NCBI RefSeq assembly: GCF_900110755.1 | Contig: NZ_FOFF01000031.1 | Span: 35,384 to 99,383, forward strand | DNA: 64,000 nt | Source: Streptomyces sp. yr375 | Lineage (GTDB): Bacteria > Actinomycetota > Actinomycetes > Streptomycetales > Streptomycetaceae | Reading direction: 5' to 3' | In this document: piece after piece, positions 7,713-16,885 of the stretch | Layout: the number at the start of each line of letters is the position of its first letter | Numbering within the stretch: the first letter of the stretch is position 1 | Translations under genes and position numbers: made by a program | Notes under the pieces: generated by a model | Told to the model about the DNA's origin: nothing | Seen by the model: the letters and a program-made list of their open reading frames with translations, nothing else | Database searches by the model: none

Positions 7713-9095
7713 ATGGGTACGACGGTTCAGCGCATCGTCATCGAGAACTGCGCGATCGCGACCGTGGACGCCGCCGACACCGAGTACACCACTGGGTACG
7801 TCGTCATCGCCGGCAACCGCATCGAGTCGCTCGGCGCGGGCAAGGCGCCCGAGGGGCTGGCGGACGTGGTCCGGCGCATCGACGCGACCGGTCACCTGGT
7901 CACCCCCGGCCTGGTCAACACGCATCACCACTACTACCAGTGGATCACCCGGGGCCTGGCCACCGACCACAACCTGTTCGACTGGCTCGTCGCCCTCTAC
8001 CCGACCTGGGCGCGCATCGACGAGCCGATGGTCCGCGCGGCGGCGCAGGGCTCCCTCGCGATGATGGCCCGCGGCGGCGTCACCACCGCGATGGACCACC
8101 ACTACGTCTTCCCGAAGGGCTCCGGCGACCTGTCCGGCGCGATCATCGGCGCCGCCCGTGACATGGGCGTGCGCTTCACCCTCGCCCGCGGCTCCATGGA
8201 CCGCAGCGAGAAGGACGGCGGCCTGCCCCCGGACTTCGCCGTCGAGACCCTCGAAGGCGCACTCGCCGCGACCGAGGAGACCGTCAAGCTGCATCACGAC
8301 GCCTCCTTCGACGCCATGACACAGGTCGCCGTCGCGCCCTGCTCACCCTTCTCCGTCTCCACCGAACTGCTGCGCCAGGGCGCTGAGTTGGCCCGTCGGC
8401 TCGGAGTGCGCCTGCACACCCACGGCTCGGAGACGGTCGAGGAGGAGAAGTTCTGCCACGAGCTGTTCGGCATGGGCCCGACCGACTACTTCGAGTCCAC
8501 CGGCTGGCTCGGCGAGGACGTGTGGATGGCGCACTGCGTCCACATGAACGACTCCGACATCGACGCGTTCGCCCGTACGAAGACGGGTGTCGCCCACTGT
8601 CCGTCGTCCAACGCCCGGCTGGCGGCCGGCATCGCCCGCGTCCCCGACATGCTGGCGGCCGGTGTCCCGGTCGGCCTCGGCGTCGACGGCACGGCGTCCA
8701 ACGAGTCCGGCGAACTCCACACCGAACTGCGCAACGCCCTCCTCATCAACCGCCTCGGCGCTCACCGGGAAGCCGCCCTGAACGCCCGTCAGGCGCTGCG
8801 CCTCGGTACGTTCGGCGGTGCCCAAGTCCTGGGCCGGGCGCGGGAGATCGGCTCGCTGGAGCCGGGCAAGCTCGCCGACCTGGTGCTGTGGCGGATGGAC
8901 ACCCTGGCCCACGCCTCGATCGCCGACCCGGTGACCGCCCTGGTCTTCGGAGCGGCGGCCCCGGTGACCGCCTCCTTCGTGAACGGCCGTCAGATCGTCG
9001 AGAACGGACGCCTGTTGCACGCCGACGAGGACGAGATCGCCCGCTCCACCCGTGCCGAGGCCCAGCGCCTGGCACGCATCGCCGCGCAGGCGTAG
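7713..9095 (+). CDS. 8-oxoguanine/guanine deaminase-type amidohydrolase
   Basis: 460-residue metal-dependent amidohydrolase. Metal ligands appear in NTHHHYY, in THGSE and at the DGTASNES aspartate, with a further histidine in AHCVHMND. The sequence is closer to the 8-oxoguanine deaminase and hydroxyatrazine-hydrolase branch than to classic guanine deaminase. Its position as last gene of the urate operon suggests it delivers urate or xanthine from 8-oxoguanine or guanine. The operon ends at a 13-bp hairpin. Confidence 0.85.
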   Translation: MGTTVQRIVIENCAIATVDAADTEYTTGYVVIAGNRIESLGAGKAPEGLADVVRRIDATGHLVTPGLVNTHHHYYQWITRGLATDHNLFDWLVALYPTWARIDEPMVRAAAQGSLAMMARGGVTTAMDHHYVFPKGSGDLSGAIIGAARDMGVRFTLARGSMDRSEKDGGLPPDFAVETLEGALAATEETVKLHHDASFDAMTQVAVAPCSPFSVSTELLRQGAELARRLGVRLHTHGSETVEEEKFCHELFGMGPTDYFESTGWLGEDVWMAHCVHMNDSDIDAFARTKTGVAHCPSSNARLAAGIARVPDMLAAGVPVGLGVDGTASNESGELHTELRNALLINRLGAHREAALNARQALRLGTFGGAQVLGRAREIGSLEPGKLADLVLWRMDTLAHASIADPVTALVFGAAAPVTASFVNGRQIVENGRLLHADEDEIARSTRAEAQRLARIAAQA

Positions 9096-9128
9096 GGCCG
9101 GCTGACGGCAGGGCTGAGTGCCTGAGAA

Positions 9129-9160
9129 CTCCGGCCGAGGGGGACGGCCCTCGGCCGGAG
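9129..9160. terminator. hairpin terminator of the urate operon
   Basis: Perfect 13-bp inverted repeat with arms 9129-9141 and 9148-9160 and a 6-base loop, placed between the deaminase and a convergent thioesterase gene. It can serve both strands. Confidence 0.8.
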
Positions 9161-9242
9161 CCATGGACCCGAGCAGGGGTCATGGCGGACGGGTCGGTTC
9201 CGGGGCGCGCGTGGACACGTGCGCCCCGGCCAGCTCAGTCGG

Positions 9243-9665
9243 CTAGAGGCCGAACAGGCCCGGGTCCGTGGCCAGTTCCTTGAAGTAGCCGTGGGGGTTC
9301 GTGATCATCCGGCGGTTCTCCAGGTCCAACAGGCCGCCGACCGAGGTGAGTTCGGCGGCGACCGTGCCGTCCGTCCTGGTGATGGTCTGCTGGATCCGGA
9401 AGGTCTTGCCGTCGCCCCACTCGAAGGCGCAGGTGACGTCGACCTCGTCCCCGGCGAGGAGTTCACGCCGGTAGCGGATGGTCGTCTCCAGGGCGACCGG
9501 GCCGACGCCCTTGCCGATCAGTGCGGCTTGCGTGATGCCCGCGGCCTGGAGGAACGACCAGCGAGCGTGCTCCGCATAGTTGATGTACACGCTCTGGTTG
9601 AGGTGTCCCTGTACGTCGGTCTCGTACCCGCGGACAGTGACCCGGACGGAAAACGGCTCGCTCAC
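9243..9665 (-). CDS. acyl-CoA thioesterase, 4HBT hotdog family
   Basis: 140-residue hotdog-fold thioesterase: VRGYETDVQGHLNQSVYINYAEHARW has the YxTDxxGHxNxxxYxxYxExAR pattern of the 4-hydroxybenzoyl-CoA thioesterase family, with the catalytic Asp. The GTG at 9665 has AAGGGGAAG upstream. Substrate cannot be told from sequence. It is followed at 42 bases by a gene on the same strand further upstream, and does not obviously join the purine genes. Confidence 0.85.
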   Translation of the reverse strand: MSEPFSVRVTVRGYETDVQGHLNQSVYINYAEHARWSFLQAAGITQAALIGKGVGPVALETTIRYRRELLAGDEVDVTCAFEWGDGKTFRIQQTITRTDGTVAAELTSVGGLLDLENRRMITNPHGYFKELATDPGLFGL

Positions 9666-9706
9666 TGCTTCCCCTTCTCGTCGACGGATCGATCTTGGCA
9701 TGTCTG

Positions 9707-10345
9707 CTACACGCGGCGGGGGGAAGCCAGCAGATAGCGCGCTCTCGTCCGGGGATCGGTGTGCTCGCCGACCTGCCAGCCCGTCTTCTCCAGTGTCGCC
9801 GCGCAGGCCCGCAGCGTCGCGTCGTCCGGCCCGTGCACGGCCACCGCCTCCGGCTGCGGGGTGGCCCGCACCCGGTAGCCGTCCGTGCCCCGCGGTCCGG
9901 CGGGGTGGTGGCCGGCCGCCTCCAGGGCGAGCGCGGCGGCCCGTACGAGATGCGTCCGCTCCCAGCCGCAGGGCCGGTCCGTGCCCCCGTCCGGGTTGGT
10001 CATCCGGCGCAGCTCCAGCAGCCCCTGCCAGGCACTGTGCACCTCCCGGACCCGGGAGGGACCGCCCGCCCCGGCACCCTCCTCGCCCCCGACACGCGCG
10101 GCGAAGACGCCGGTATCACCGGTTTCCGAGTCCGTCGCCGTCGGCTTCGAGGGCTCGGGCACCGCTTCCCGTATCCGATGTCCCGTCGGGGTCAGAAAGT
10201 GGTCGTGCGGTGGCCGCGGGTGGCGGAACGCGAGCCCATGTCTGACCAGGGCCGCTAGCTGAGCCTCCGTACCCCGCAGCCGCCCGGTGACCGGATCGGC
10301 GGCGTCGATCACCCGCCGCTGCGCGGCGGTCGGCGGTCGGGTCAC
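9707..10345 (-). CDS. hypothetical protein (212 aa)
   Basis: Unrecognised protein starting VTRPPTAAQRRVIDAADPVTGRLRGTEAQLAALVRHGLAFRHP, which resembles a small winged-helix-like segment. The rest is Ala/Gly/Arg-rich, with conserved-looking WQGLLELRRMTNP and a final segment RACAATLEKTGWQVGEHTDPRTRARYLLAS. The GTG at 10345 was chosen for GGAGGGGG about ten bases upstream. It lies in a minus-strand run with the phosphatase and aminotransferase genes; from memory a similar trio occurs in other streptomycetes. Confidence 0.65.
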   Translation of the reverse strand: MTRPPTAAQRRVIDAADPVTGRLRGTEAQLAALVRHGLAFRHPRPPHDHFLTPTGHRIREAVPEPSKPTATDSETGDTGVFAARVGGEEGAGAGGPSRVREVHSAWQGLLELRRMTNPDGGTDRPCGWERTHLVRAAALALEAAGHHPAGPRGTDGYRVRATPQPEAVAVHGPDDATLRACAATLEKTGWQVGEHTDPRTRARYLLASPRRV

Positions 10346-10403
10346 GGCGTGTGCGCCCCCTCCGGGTGCGTGCCGCCCCTCGGCAGGGCGGCCTTCTCGA
10401 AGG

Positions 10404-11003
10404 CTACGACCCGGGGCTGACATTCCAGGCGGCGATCACCGGTCGCCCGTGCTCGGTGCCCAGCCGGCCGAGCGTTCCTGTCGCCAGTTGGAACAGTGCC
10501 CCTGCCGACGGGGGCAGTCCGAGGCGGCGGGCGGTCAGTACGCGTAGGAAGTGGCCGTGTGCCACCAGCATCACATCGCCGTCGGTGGCGGAATGTGCCG
10601 CCACTACCTTGGCCAGCATTCGGTCGGCCCGTTCTCCGACCTGCTCGGGTGTCTCGCCGGGGTGGTCGGGTGGCCCGGGTGCGACGCCGTCCGTGAACAG
10701 GAACCAGTCCGGCCGGGTGCGCTGGATCTCGGCCGTCGTGACGCCCTCGTAGCCGCCGTAGTCCCACTCGTGCAGGTCCGGGTCGACCTGGACGTCGGGC
10801 AGGCCGATCAGCTCCGCCGTCTCCCGCGCGCGCTGCGCCGGGCTGGCGAACGCGGCCCCGATCCGGAGCGAGCGGACCAGCGGCGCGAGCCGCCGCGCCT
10901 CCTCGCGTCCGTGGTCGGTGAGCGGGAGGTCCGTCGAACCGGTGTGCCGTCCGGAGCGCGACCAGGAGGTCTCGCCGTGCCGGACGAGGAAAAGATCACC
11001 CAT
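10404..11003 (-). CDS. histidine phosphatase family protein
   Basis: 199-residue phosphoglycerate-mutase-like phosphatase. The phosphohistidine motif is LVRHGETSWSRSG, the second arginine is in ASPAQRARETAEL, and the second histidine is in VMLVAHGHFLRVL. EWDYGGYEG contains the usual acidic residue. The start at 11003 gives MGDLFLVRHGE, the normal spacing. Natural substrate unknown. Thirty bases downstream of the aminotransferase on the same strand, so likely co-transcribed. Confidence 0.88.
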   Translation of the reverse strand: MGDLFLVRHGETSWSRSGRHTGSTDLPLTDHGREEARRLAPLVRSLRIGAAFASPAQRARETAELIGLPDVQVDPDLHEWDYGGYEGVTTAEIQRTRPDWFLFTDGVAPGPPDHPGETPEQVGERADRMLAKVVAAHSATDGDVMLVAHGHFLRVLTARRLGLPPSAGALFQLATGTLGRLGTEHGRPVIAAWNVSPGS

Positions 11004-11033
11004 GGGTACAGGCTGGCACACAGTCGGCCGGCG

Positions 11034-12242
11034 CTACTGCCGGTACCCGCTGAGGAACCGTCCGATCCGTCCGATCGCCGCCTCCAGGTCGTCCGCGTGC
11101 GGGAGGGTGAGGATGCGGAAGTGGTCGGGGGTGGGCCAGTTGAACCCCGTGCCCTGGACCACCTGGATCTTCTCCCGCAGCAGCAGGTCCAGGACGAACT
11201 TCTCGTCGTCGTGGATCGGATGCACCTTGGGATCGATGCGCGGGAACGCGTACAGCGCGCCCTTGGGCTTCACACAGGACACGCCCGGGATCTCGTTGAG
11301 CTTCTCCCAGGCCGTGTCCCGCTGGTCGTACAGCCTGCCGCCCGGCACGGTCAGCTCGCGGACGGACTGCCGGCCGCCGAGCGCCGCCTGGATGGCGTAC
11401 TGGGCGGGCGCGTTGGCGCACAGGCGCATGGAGGCCAGCATGGTCAGGCCCTCCAGGTAGTCCCTGGCGTGCTGCCTGGGGCCGCTGACCACCAGCCAGC
11501 CCGAGCGGAAGCCCGCCACCCGGTACGTCTTCGACAGGCCGCAGAAGGTCAGGACCACCAGGTCGGGGGCGAGCGCGGCGGCCGAGTGGTGGACGGCGTC
11601 GTCGTACAGGATCTGGTCGTAGATCTCGTCGGCGAAGACCATCAGGCCGTGCCGGCGGGCGAGGTCGAGGATGCCCTCGATGATCTCCTTGGGGTAGACC
11701 GCGCCGGTCGGGTTGTTCGGGTTGATGATGACGACGGCCTTCGTGCGGTCGGTGATCTTCGACGCCATGTCGGCCAGGTCCGGGTACCAGTCGGCCTGTT
11801 CGTCGCAGAGGTAGTGCACCGCCTTGCCGCCGGCCAGCGTGGTGACCGCCGTCCAGAGGGGGAAGTCGGGGGCCGGGATGAGGATCTCGTCGCCGTCCTC
11901 CACCAGCGCCTGTACGGCCATCGACACCAGCTCCGAGACGCCGTTGCCGAGGAAGACGTCGTCGACGCCGACCTCCAGACCCCGTTCCTGGTAGCGCTGG
12001 GCGACGGCGCGGCGGGCCGAGAGGATGCCGCGCGAGTCCGTGTAGCCGTGCGCCCGAGGGAGCATCCGGATCATGTCCTGGAGGATCTCCTCCGGCGCCT
12101 CGAAACCGAAGAGCGCGGGGTTGCCGGTGTTCAGGCGCAGGACGCTGTGGCCCGCCGCCTCCAGCGCGTCGGCGTGCTCGATCACCGGGCCGCGGATCTC
12201 GTAACAGACCTCGCTCAACTTGTTCGACTGCCGGAACTCCAT
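11034..12242 (-). CDS. AlaA-like PLP-dependent aminotransferase
   Basis: 402-residue fold-type I aminotransferase close to AlaA, which makes alanine from pyruvate and glutamate. Visible are the PLP lysine in FCGLSKTYRVAGFRSGW, INPNNPTG, FADEIYDQILYDD and the C-terminal arginine in DHFRILTLP. Start at 12242 (MEFRQSNKLSEVCYEIRGP) matches the family N-terminus. It is divergent from the HxlR regulator at 12312, with CTTGG/CCAAG repeats in between. Confidence 0.9.
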   Translation of the reverse strand: MEFRQSNKLSEVCYEIRGPVIEHADALEAAGHSVLRLNTGNPALFGFEAPEEILQDMIRMLPRAHGYTDSRGILSARRAVAQRYQERGLEVGVDDVFLGNGVSELVSMAVQALVEDGDEILIPAPDFPLWTAVTTLAGGKAVHYLCDEQADWYPDLADMASKITDRTKAVVIINPNNPTGAVYPKEIIEGILDLARRHGLMVFADEIYDQILYDDAVHHSAAALAPDLVVLTFCGLSKTYRVAGFRSGWLVVSGPRQHARDYLEGLTMLASMRLCANAPAQYAIQAALGGRQSVRELTVPGGRLYDQRDTAWEKLNEIPGVSCVKPKGALYAFPRIDPKVHPIHDDEKFVLDLLLREKIQVVQGTGFNWPTPDHFRILTLPHADDLEAAIGRIGRFLSGYRQ

Positions 12243-12272
12243 GCGCGCTCGCCCCTCCGGTTCGTTGTGTCG

Positions 12273-12298
12273 CTTGGTTTTACCAAGTATCAGCTTGG
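12273..12298. promoter_or_regulatory. putative HxlR operator in divergent promoter
   Basis: CTTGG at 12273-12277 and CCAAG at 12283-12287 form an inverted repeat with a 5-base spacer. A third copy, CTTGG, lies at 12294-12298. The site is between the aminotransferase start (12242) and the HxlR start (12312), so it could autoregulate the regulator and control the aminotransferase. Confidence 0.5.
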
Positions 12299-12311
12299 AA
12301 AGTCCAACGAC

Positions 12312-12974
12312 ATGTCTAGACTGCGTGCCATGTCACCTCGCCGAAGCTACGACCAGTACTGTTCCGCCGCCCGCGCGCTCGACACCGTCGGCGACCGCTG
12401 GACCCTGCTGATCGTCCGGGAGCTGCTCGCCGGCCCGCGCCGCTACACGGACCTGCACGCCGACCTGCCGGGCGTGAGCACGGACGTGCTCGCCTCGCGG
12501 CTGAAGGACATGGAGCGCGACGGCCTGGCCACCCGGCGCAGGCTGCCTCCGCCGGGCGCGGCCTACGTGTACGAACTCACCGGCCGGGGAGGGGAGTTGC
12601 TGCCCGTCCTCCAGGCGCTGGGCACGTGGGGCGAGGGCGAACTCGGCGAACGCCGGCCCACCGACGCCCTGCGCGCCCACTGGTTCGCCCTGCCCCTGCT
12701 GCGCGGCCTGGAGGGCGAGGGGCTGGGAGGGGGCGGGGGAGTCGTCGAAGTCCGTTTGGCAGAAGGAGAGTTCCATCTGTTCGTCGGTGCGGAAGGTGGG
12801 CCGGTGTACGGCTATGGGCCCGCGCTCGTGGAGCCGGACACGCGGCTCGGCCTCGACACGGACACCTGCACGGCCATCGCCCAGGGGGAGTTGACCGTGT
12901 TCGACGCGGTGCGTGCCGGGCGGATCGACGTGAGCGGTGACGGCGCTGTGGCCAAGGCGCTGCGAGAGGCATGA
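12312..12974 (+). CDS. HxlR-family regulator fused to SCP2-like domain
   Basis: 220 residues. The first ~110 (RRSYDQYCSAARALDTVGDRW, LLIVRELLAGPRRYTDLHADL, ASRLKDMERDGLATRR) form the HxlR winged helix. The C-terminal ~100 residues (VVEVRLAEGEFHLFVG ... GELTVFDAVRAGRIDVSGD) look like an SCP2 sterol-carrier-type ligand-binding domain. The fusion suggests ligand-responsive control by a small hydrophobic molecule (inference). ATG at 12312 was chosen for GGAAAG nine bases upstream; the ATG at 12330 lacks one. A hairpin follows immediately. Confidence 0.85.
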   Translation: MSRLRAMSPRRSYDQYCSAARALDTVGDRWTLLIVRELLAGPRRYTDLHADLPGVSTDVLASRLKDMERDGLATRRRLPPPGAAYVYELTGRGGELLPVLQALGTWGEGELGERRPTDALRAHWFALPLLRGLEGEGLGGGGGVVEVRLAEGEFHLFVGAEGGPVYGYGPALVEPDTRLGLDTDTCTAIAQGELTVFDAVRAGRIDVSGDGAVAKALREA

Positions 12975-13003
12975 AGGCCCGCCACGATGTCGTGGCGGGC
13001 CTT
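12974..13003. terminator. hairpin terminator between convergent genes
   Basis: AAGGCCCGCCACGA and its complement TCGTGGCGGGCCTT form a near-perfect stem with a two-base centre, starting at the stop codon of the HxlR gene. It separates this gene from the convergent gene ending at 13026. Confidence 0.85.
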
Positions 13004-13025
13004 CTGATGATGCGTCAAGCCTGGG

Positions 13026-13877
13026 TCAGGCGCCTGGCGGTACCTGGCGTGGGCGGCCCGATCCACGGGTCAGCGTGTAGCCGCCGATGCCGGCGAGGGC
13101 GGCCAGCATCGCGCCGATCGCGGTCCACACCCAGCGGTCGGACCACCAGCCGGACGCCCACCCGTCGTCCGGCTCGATGCTCGACAGCACGGCCGAGGCC
13201 GACGAATCGTCCTTCTCCGCCTCGGACTTGACCGCGATGCCCGGAACCAGCGGCTGCGAAAGCGAACCGTCGACGGCCGCGGCTCCCCCGATGTCCTTGG
13301 AGTCCACCCGCAGTTCGGTACTGACCGGCAGGCCCAGGTCGGACGGCTTCAGGTCGAGTACCGTCAACCGCACGTAGTAGGTGCCCGGCAGCGGGTCGTT
13401 CGCCCACGGCTCCGACCAGGCGCGGACCGTGCGCAGCACGCAGGTCAGTTCGACGGAGGCCGCGTCGGCCGCGGCGGTGCGGGTCTGGGCGCCGTACTGG
13501 CAGGCCTGACGGCGTCGCAGACCGTCGTACACGTCGACCTGCCAGGTCTGCGCGGTGTGCGCCTGAGGAAGCTTCACCGTCGCCTTCACGGTGGGGCGTT
13601 GACCCGAGTCCGCCGGGAACGACCAGTACAGGTAGTCGCCCGCCGAGCCGCTCGCCGTCGCCGTCTGGCCCTGGTCGACCTCCGTCGCCGTACGGAACGA
13701 CGTGCCCGCCTCGGTGGGCGCGGAGCCGCCGCCGGACGGGCTCGCCGACGGGGTGGAGTCGGCGGCGGCCGGCGAGACCGCCGGGCCGAGCGTCAACCCG
13801 GCCGCCAGGGCGAGCGACAGGCCCAGCGACAGTCTCAGCGTCGGCAAGGTGCTGCTCAACACACGTGTGATACGCAT
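13026..13877 (-). CDS. secreted/membrane-anchored protein partner of VWA protein
   Basis: 283 residues with a signal peptide (MRITRVLSSTLPTLRLSLGLSLALAAGLTL, then AVSPAAADS), a Ser/Pro/Gly-rich linker, an extracellular domain (GTSFRTATEVDQGQTATASG, GDYLYWSFPADSGQRPTVKATV) and a C-terminal membrane helix (WVWTAIGAMLAALAGIGGYTL) before a basic tail. No enzyme motif is seen. The ATG shares one base with the stop of the VWA gene and has GGAGG upstream, so the two are translationally coupled and probably work together on the cell surface. Confidence 0.8.
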   Translation of the reverse strand: MRITRVLSSTLPTLRLSLGLSLALAAGLTLGPAVSPAAADSTPSASPSGGGSAPTEAGTSFRTATEVDQGQTATASGSAGDYLYWSFPADSGQRPTVKATVKLPQAHTAQTWQVDVYDGLRRRQACQYGAQTRTAAADAASVELTCVLRTVRAWSEPWANDPLPGTYYVRLTVLDLKPSDLGLPVSTELRVDSKDIGGAAAVDGSLSQPLVPGIAVKSEAEKDDSSASAVLSSIEPDDGWASGWWSDRWVWTAIGAMLAALAGIGGYTLTRGSGRPRQVPPGA

Positions 13878-15139
13878 CAGTTGGTCCTCCAGACCGCTAC
13901 CCGCCAGCGTGACAGCCAGCCCCACAGGACACCCGCGAGGAAGCCGGCCAGCACCAGGACGCCCAGCAGCCACCAGCCGCGGCCGAGGCCGAAGGAGGCC
14001 ACGTCGCTCGCCTGCGACGGGCCGTCGACCACGTCCACGGTCAGCTCCAGCGGCATGCCCGGCGTGGTCTTCACACCGGCCGCCGCCGAGTAGGAGTTGG
14101 TCACCTGCACGCACACCGTCTCGGCGGGCGCGTCGTCCTCGTCGCTCTCCGCCTTCGGATAGCGCAGACCGGTCGAGACGACGTCGGTACGGCCGTTACC
14201 GGCCGCCTCGCCGCGCACGATCTCCCGGCCGTGCGCCGTGACCGCCCGCAGCAGCACCCCGTAGTCGGGGTTCATGGCCCGGTCCGCCGACACGCTCACC
14301 GAGGCCCGCAGCTCCTGGCCCGGCTCGACGTCGACCCGGTACCAGCGCTCCTGGCCGAACTCCTCGCGGTCCGTGTACAGCCCGGACTTCAGCGTCGGCG
14401 CCTTGGCGCAGGAGGCCGCGCCCTCGGTGGCCACCGGCGTCACCACGGGGTCGGCGGCCCGGTCGACCAACTGGTTGACGCGGTCGGCGAGTTCGTCGGT
14501 GTGCTCCACCGACGTGTAGGTGCCGCCGGTCGCCTCGGCGATGCAACTGAGCTGCTGGCGCATCTTGACGTTGGGCACCAGGCCCAGGGTGTCGATGGTC
14601 AGGCCGATGCCCTTGGCCGCGATCTCGCGGGCCACCACGCACGGGTCGAGCGGAGCGCAGGTGTCCTCGCCGTCACTGATCAGCACGATGCGCTTGGAGC
14701 CGGTGCCGCCGTCGAGATCGTCGGCCGCCTTCAGCAGGGCCGGACCGATCGGCGTCCAGCCGGTCGGCGACAGGGTCGCCACCGCCGTCTTCGCCTCGGT
14801 CCGGTCCAGCGGGCCGACCGGGTAGAGCTGCGCGGTGTCCTTGCAGCCCGTCTTCCGGTCGTCGCCCGGGTAGTTGGCGCCCAGGGTGCGGATGCCCAGG
14901 AGCACGTTCTCCGGGGTCGCGTCCAGCACCTCGTTGAACGCCTGCTTGGCCGCGGCCATCCGCGTCCCGCCGTCCATGTCCTTCGTCCGCATCGAACCGC
15001 TGACGTCGAGGACCAGGTCGACCTTGGGCGCGGTGGCGGTGGTCTCGTCGGCGACCGCCCCGGCCGGGAACGCGATCCCGGCCGCGAGCGCGGCGAGCAG
15101 GGCGCAGACGCCCGCCGCCAGCCGTTGTGTTCTGATCAT
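13877..15139 (-). CDS. membrane-anchored von Willebrand factor A domain protein
   Basis: 420 residues: signal peptide (MIRTQRLAAGVCALLAALAAG), VWA domain with the complete metal-ion-dependent adhesion site start DVSGSMRTKD and later TPIGPALLKAADDL and LISDGEDTC, a second beta-rich region (EERWYRVDVEPGQELRASVSV type), and a C-terminal helix (GWWLLGVLVLAGFLAGVLWGW) followed by a positive tail, so it faces outward. The role is probably adhesion or assembly at the surface; no partner enzyme is nearby. Confidence 0.88.
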   Translation of the reverse strand: MIRTQRLAAGVCALLAALAAGIAFPAGAVADETTATAPKVDLVLDVSGSMRTKDMDGGTRMAAAKQAFNEVLDATPENVLLGIRTLGANYPGDDRKTGCKDTAQLYPVGPLDRTEAKTAVATLSPTGWTPIGPALLKAADDLDGGTGSKRIVLISDGEDTCAPLDPCVVAREIAAKGIGLTIDTLGLVPNVKMRQQLSCIAEATGGTYTSVEHTDELADRVNQLVDRAADPVVTPVATEGAASCAKAPTLKSGLYTDREEFGQERWYRVDVEPGQELRASVSVSADRAMNPDYGVLLRAVTAHGREIVRGEAAGNGRTDVVSTGLRYPKAESDEDDAPAETVCVQVTNSYSAAAGVKTTPGMPLELTVDVVDGPSQASDVASFGLGRGWWLLGVLVLAGFLAGVLWGWLSRWRVAVWRTN

Positions 15140-15218
15140 CGGCGGATCCTATTGATCAGAGGCGTCCCGCCACAAAACGGCGACCGGTCCGGTATCGATA
15201 CTGGTATCGAAAGCACCC

Positions 15219-16763
15219 TCAGTTCGCGTCCGTGCGCAACGGGTTGGGCAGCAGGGCCCACTGGTCCCCGGGTGTCCCCGGCGACAGCCGCATCAGCGTC
15301 AGCGCCTTCGTCGGGAGCGGGTTCTCGCACAGCGCCACGAGGTCCGGGGTGCGCGGCAGGTCCCGTACGGCCGTCTCCAGGGCCGCGCGCAGGGCCGGGC
15401 GGCTGCCGGCCGTCGCCGCGAGCGCGCCCGCCACCAGGGAGCCGAACAGCTTGCGGCGCAGCGCCGTCACGTCGTCGGTGAGGATCCGCGCGGGCAGGCC
15501 GTCGGGCAGCGGGACGCCGTGCCGGGCCAGCCGGGCCGGGCTGACGCGGATGTCGGCCAGGTCGCGGTAGACCAGCCGCAGCGGCGCGCCCGACGCCGAC
15601 AGCACGACCAGCAGGTTCTGGCCGTGCGCCTCCAACGCCACGCCCAGCTCCAGCAGTCGCAGTCCGACGGCGAGCGAGAGCCGCGCGAACCGCGCCAACC
15701 AGGCGGCAGAAGCGAGCAGTTCGGTCCCGGCGAGGGCCGCCACCGGGACGACGTGCTCGCCCGGCGCGCCGTATTCGCGCGGCGACTCGCGCAACACGGC
15801 CGCCAGATCGGGGGAGTCGGCGGTGGCCGCGCCCAGGGTGCGGGTCATGTGCAGCAGGCCGTCCGTGCGCGGCGCAAGGCTCTCCGCGAACGCCGACAGG
15901 GTCGCGGAGGCGGCGATGGAGCCGATGGAGATGTCCCGCACCGAGGACGTCAGCCGGGTGCTCAGCGCGGTCTTGACGTGCGGCCCGTCCGGCAGCGCGA
16001 GCGTGCGCAGCGACATCAGCGGATGCGCCACGACACCCTCCGCGCAGGACCGCTTGAGCACGTGCGCCGCCTGCCACGGGTGCACCGGGATCAACAGCCG
16101 CCCCCCGTCCCGCAGATGCTCCGGCCACGCGCCCGACACCAGGCACTCGCCGGCCGGCACCGGCAGCAGCCCCAGTTGCACCGACGGCCGGTGCTCGGGC
16201 CCGTACGCCAACTGCTCGGCCACCGAGAAACCGGGCCGGGTACGGCAGTTGGGGTGATACGGATGCCCGTCGACCACCCGCTGCTCCCACTCCCAGTCGG
16301 CCACCGGCCACGCCCGCCGGTCCGCCAACAGGGCATGACCGGGCTCCTGTCCGGCCCGTGACAGTGCCAACGACGCGACGCTGTGGCCGAGTTCGGCGGC
16401 GAAGGCCGCGCCGTGCGGCACCCCCAGCTCCGTCATCAACCGCGCCGGATCGTCGTACGCCACCCCCGCCAGCCGTACGTCCGTCACATAGGCGGCGGTC
16501 GCGTACGGGTCCGCGCGCGGGCCGTGCAGCCGGCGGCCGTCGCGCAGCCGCACCGAGCTCTCCGCCCCCGGCTCCCCGGGCCCCCTCGACACCTCCCGGC
16601 GCTCGATCCAGGGCAGCGGCTCGTGGACGAGGGCCCGCCACAGCCGGGTCAGCACGGCCGCCCGGGCCCCGGGCAGCGCGGCCGCGTACCGCGCGCCGAG
16701 AGCGGGGCGGACGGCCTCCAGTTCCGCGGCGACCTCGGCCTCGGCGGTGGGGGAACGGTGCAC
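15219..16763 (-). CDS. IucA/IucC-family NIS siderophore synthetase
   Basis: 514-residue NRPS-independent siderophore synthetase, which adenylates a carboxylate and joins it to an amine or alcohol. Family segments seen are HPYHPNCRTRPGFS, IPVHPWQAAHVL, PHVKTALSTRLTSSVRDIS, GVALEAHGQNLLVVL and LPTKALTLMRLS. GTG start at 16763 with AGGAG eight bases upstream. It is divergent from a second synthetase at 16886. No siderophore transporter, decarboxylase or hydroxylase is seen beside the pair, and the 122-base divergent region lacks a recognisable iron box. Confidence 0.9.
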   Translation of the reverse strand: MHRSPTAEAEVAAELEAVRPALGARYAAALPGARAAVLTRLWRALVHEPLPWIERREVSRGPGEPGAESSVRLRDGRRLHGPRADPYATAAYVTDVRLAGVAYDDPARLMTELGVPHGAAFAAELGHSVASLALSRAGQEPGHALLADRRAWPVADWEWEQRVVDGHPYHPNCRTRPGFSVAEQLAYGPEHRPSVQLGLLPVPAGECLVSGAWPEHLRDGGRLLIPVHPWQAAHVLKRSCAEGVVAHPLMSLRTLALPDGPHVKTALSTRLTSSVRDISIGSIAASATLSAFAESLAPRTDGLLHMTRTLGAATADSPDLAAVLRESPREYGAPGEHVVPVAALAGTELLASAAWLARFARLSLAVGLRLLELGVALEAHGQNLLVVLSASGAPLRLVYRDLADIRVSPARLARHGVPLPDGLPARILTDDVTALRRKLFGSLVAGALAATAGSRPALRAALETAVRDLPRTPDLVALCENPLPTKALTLMRLSPGTPGDQWALLPNPLRTDAN

Positions 16764-16885
16764 AGGGGGGCTCCTGGGGGTACGGGTACGGCGTCGACGT
16801 CCACGGGTACGACGTCACGGAGGGCCGCGACGCCAGCGATACTGATCGTCTCCGCCCCGAAGAACCGTAGGGAACCAGGGAACCA

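Noticed and set aside
10551..12311. Long plus-strand frame upstream of the HxlR gene
   Set aside because: Only the last 220 codons encode a known protein; the earlier part is antisense to the phosphatase and aminotransferase genes.
16764..16885. Iron box between the NIS synthetase genes
   Set aside because: No match to the TTAGGTTAGGCTCACCTAA type could be seen by eye.
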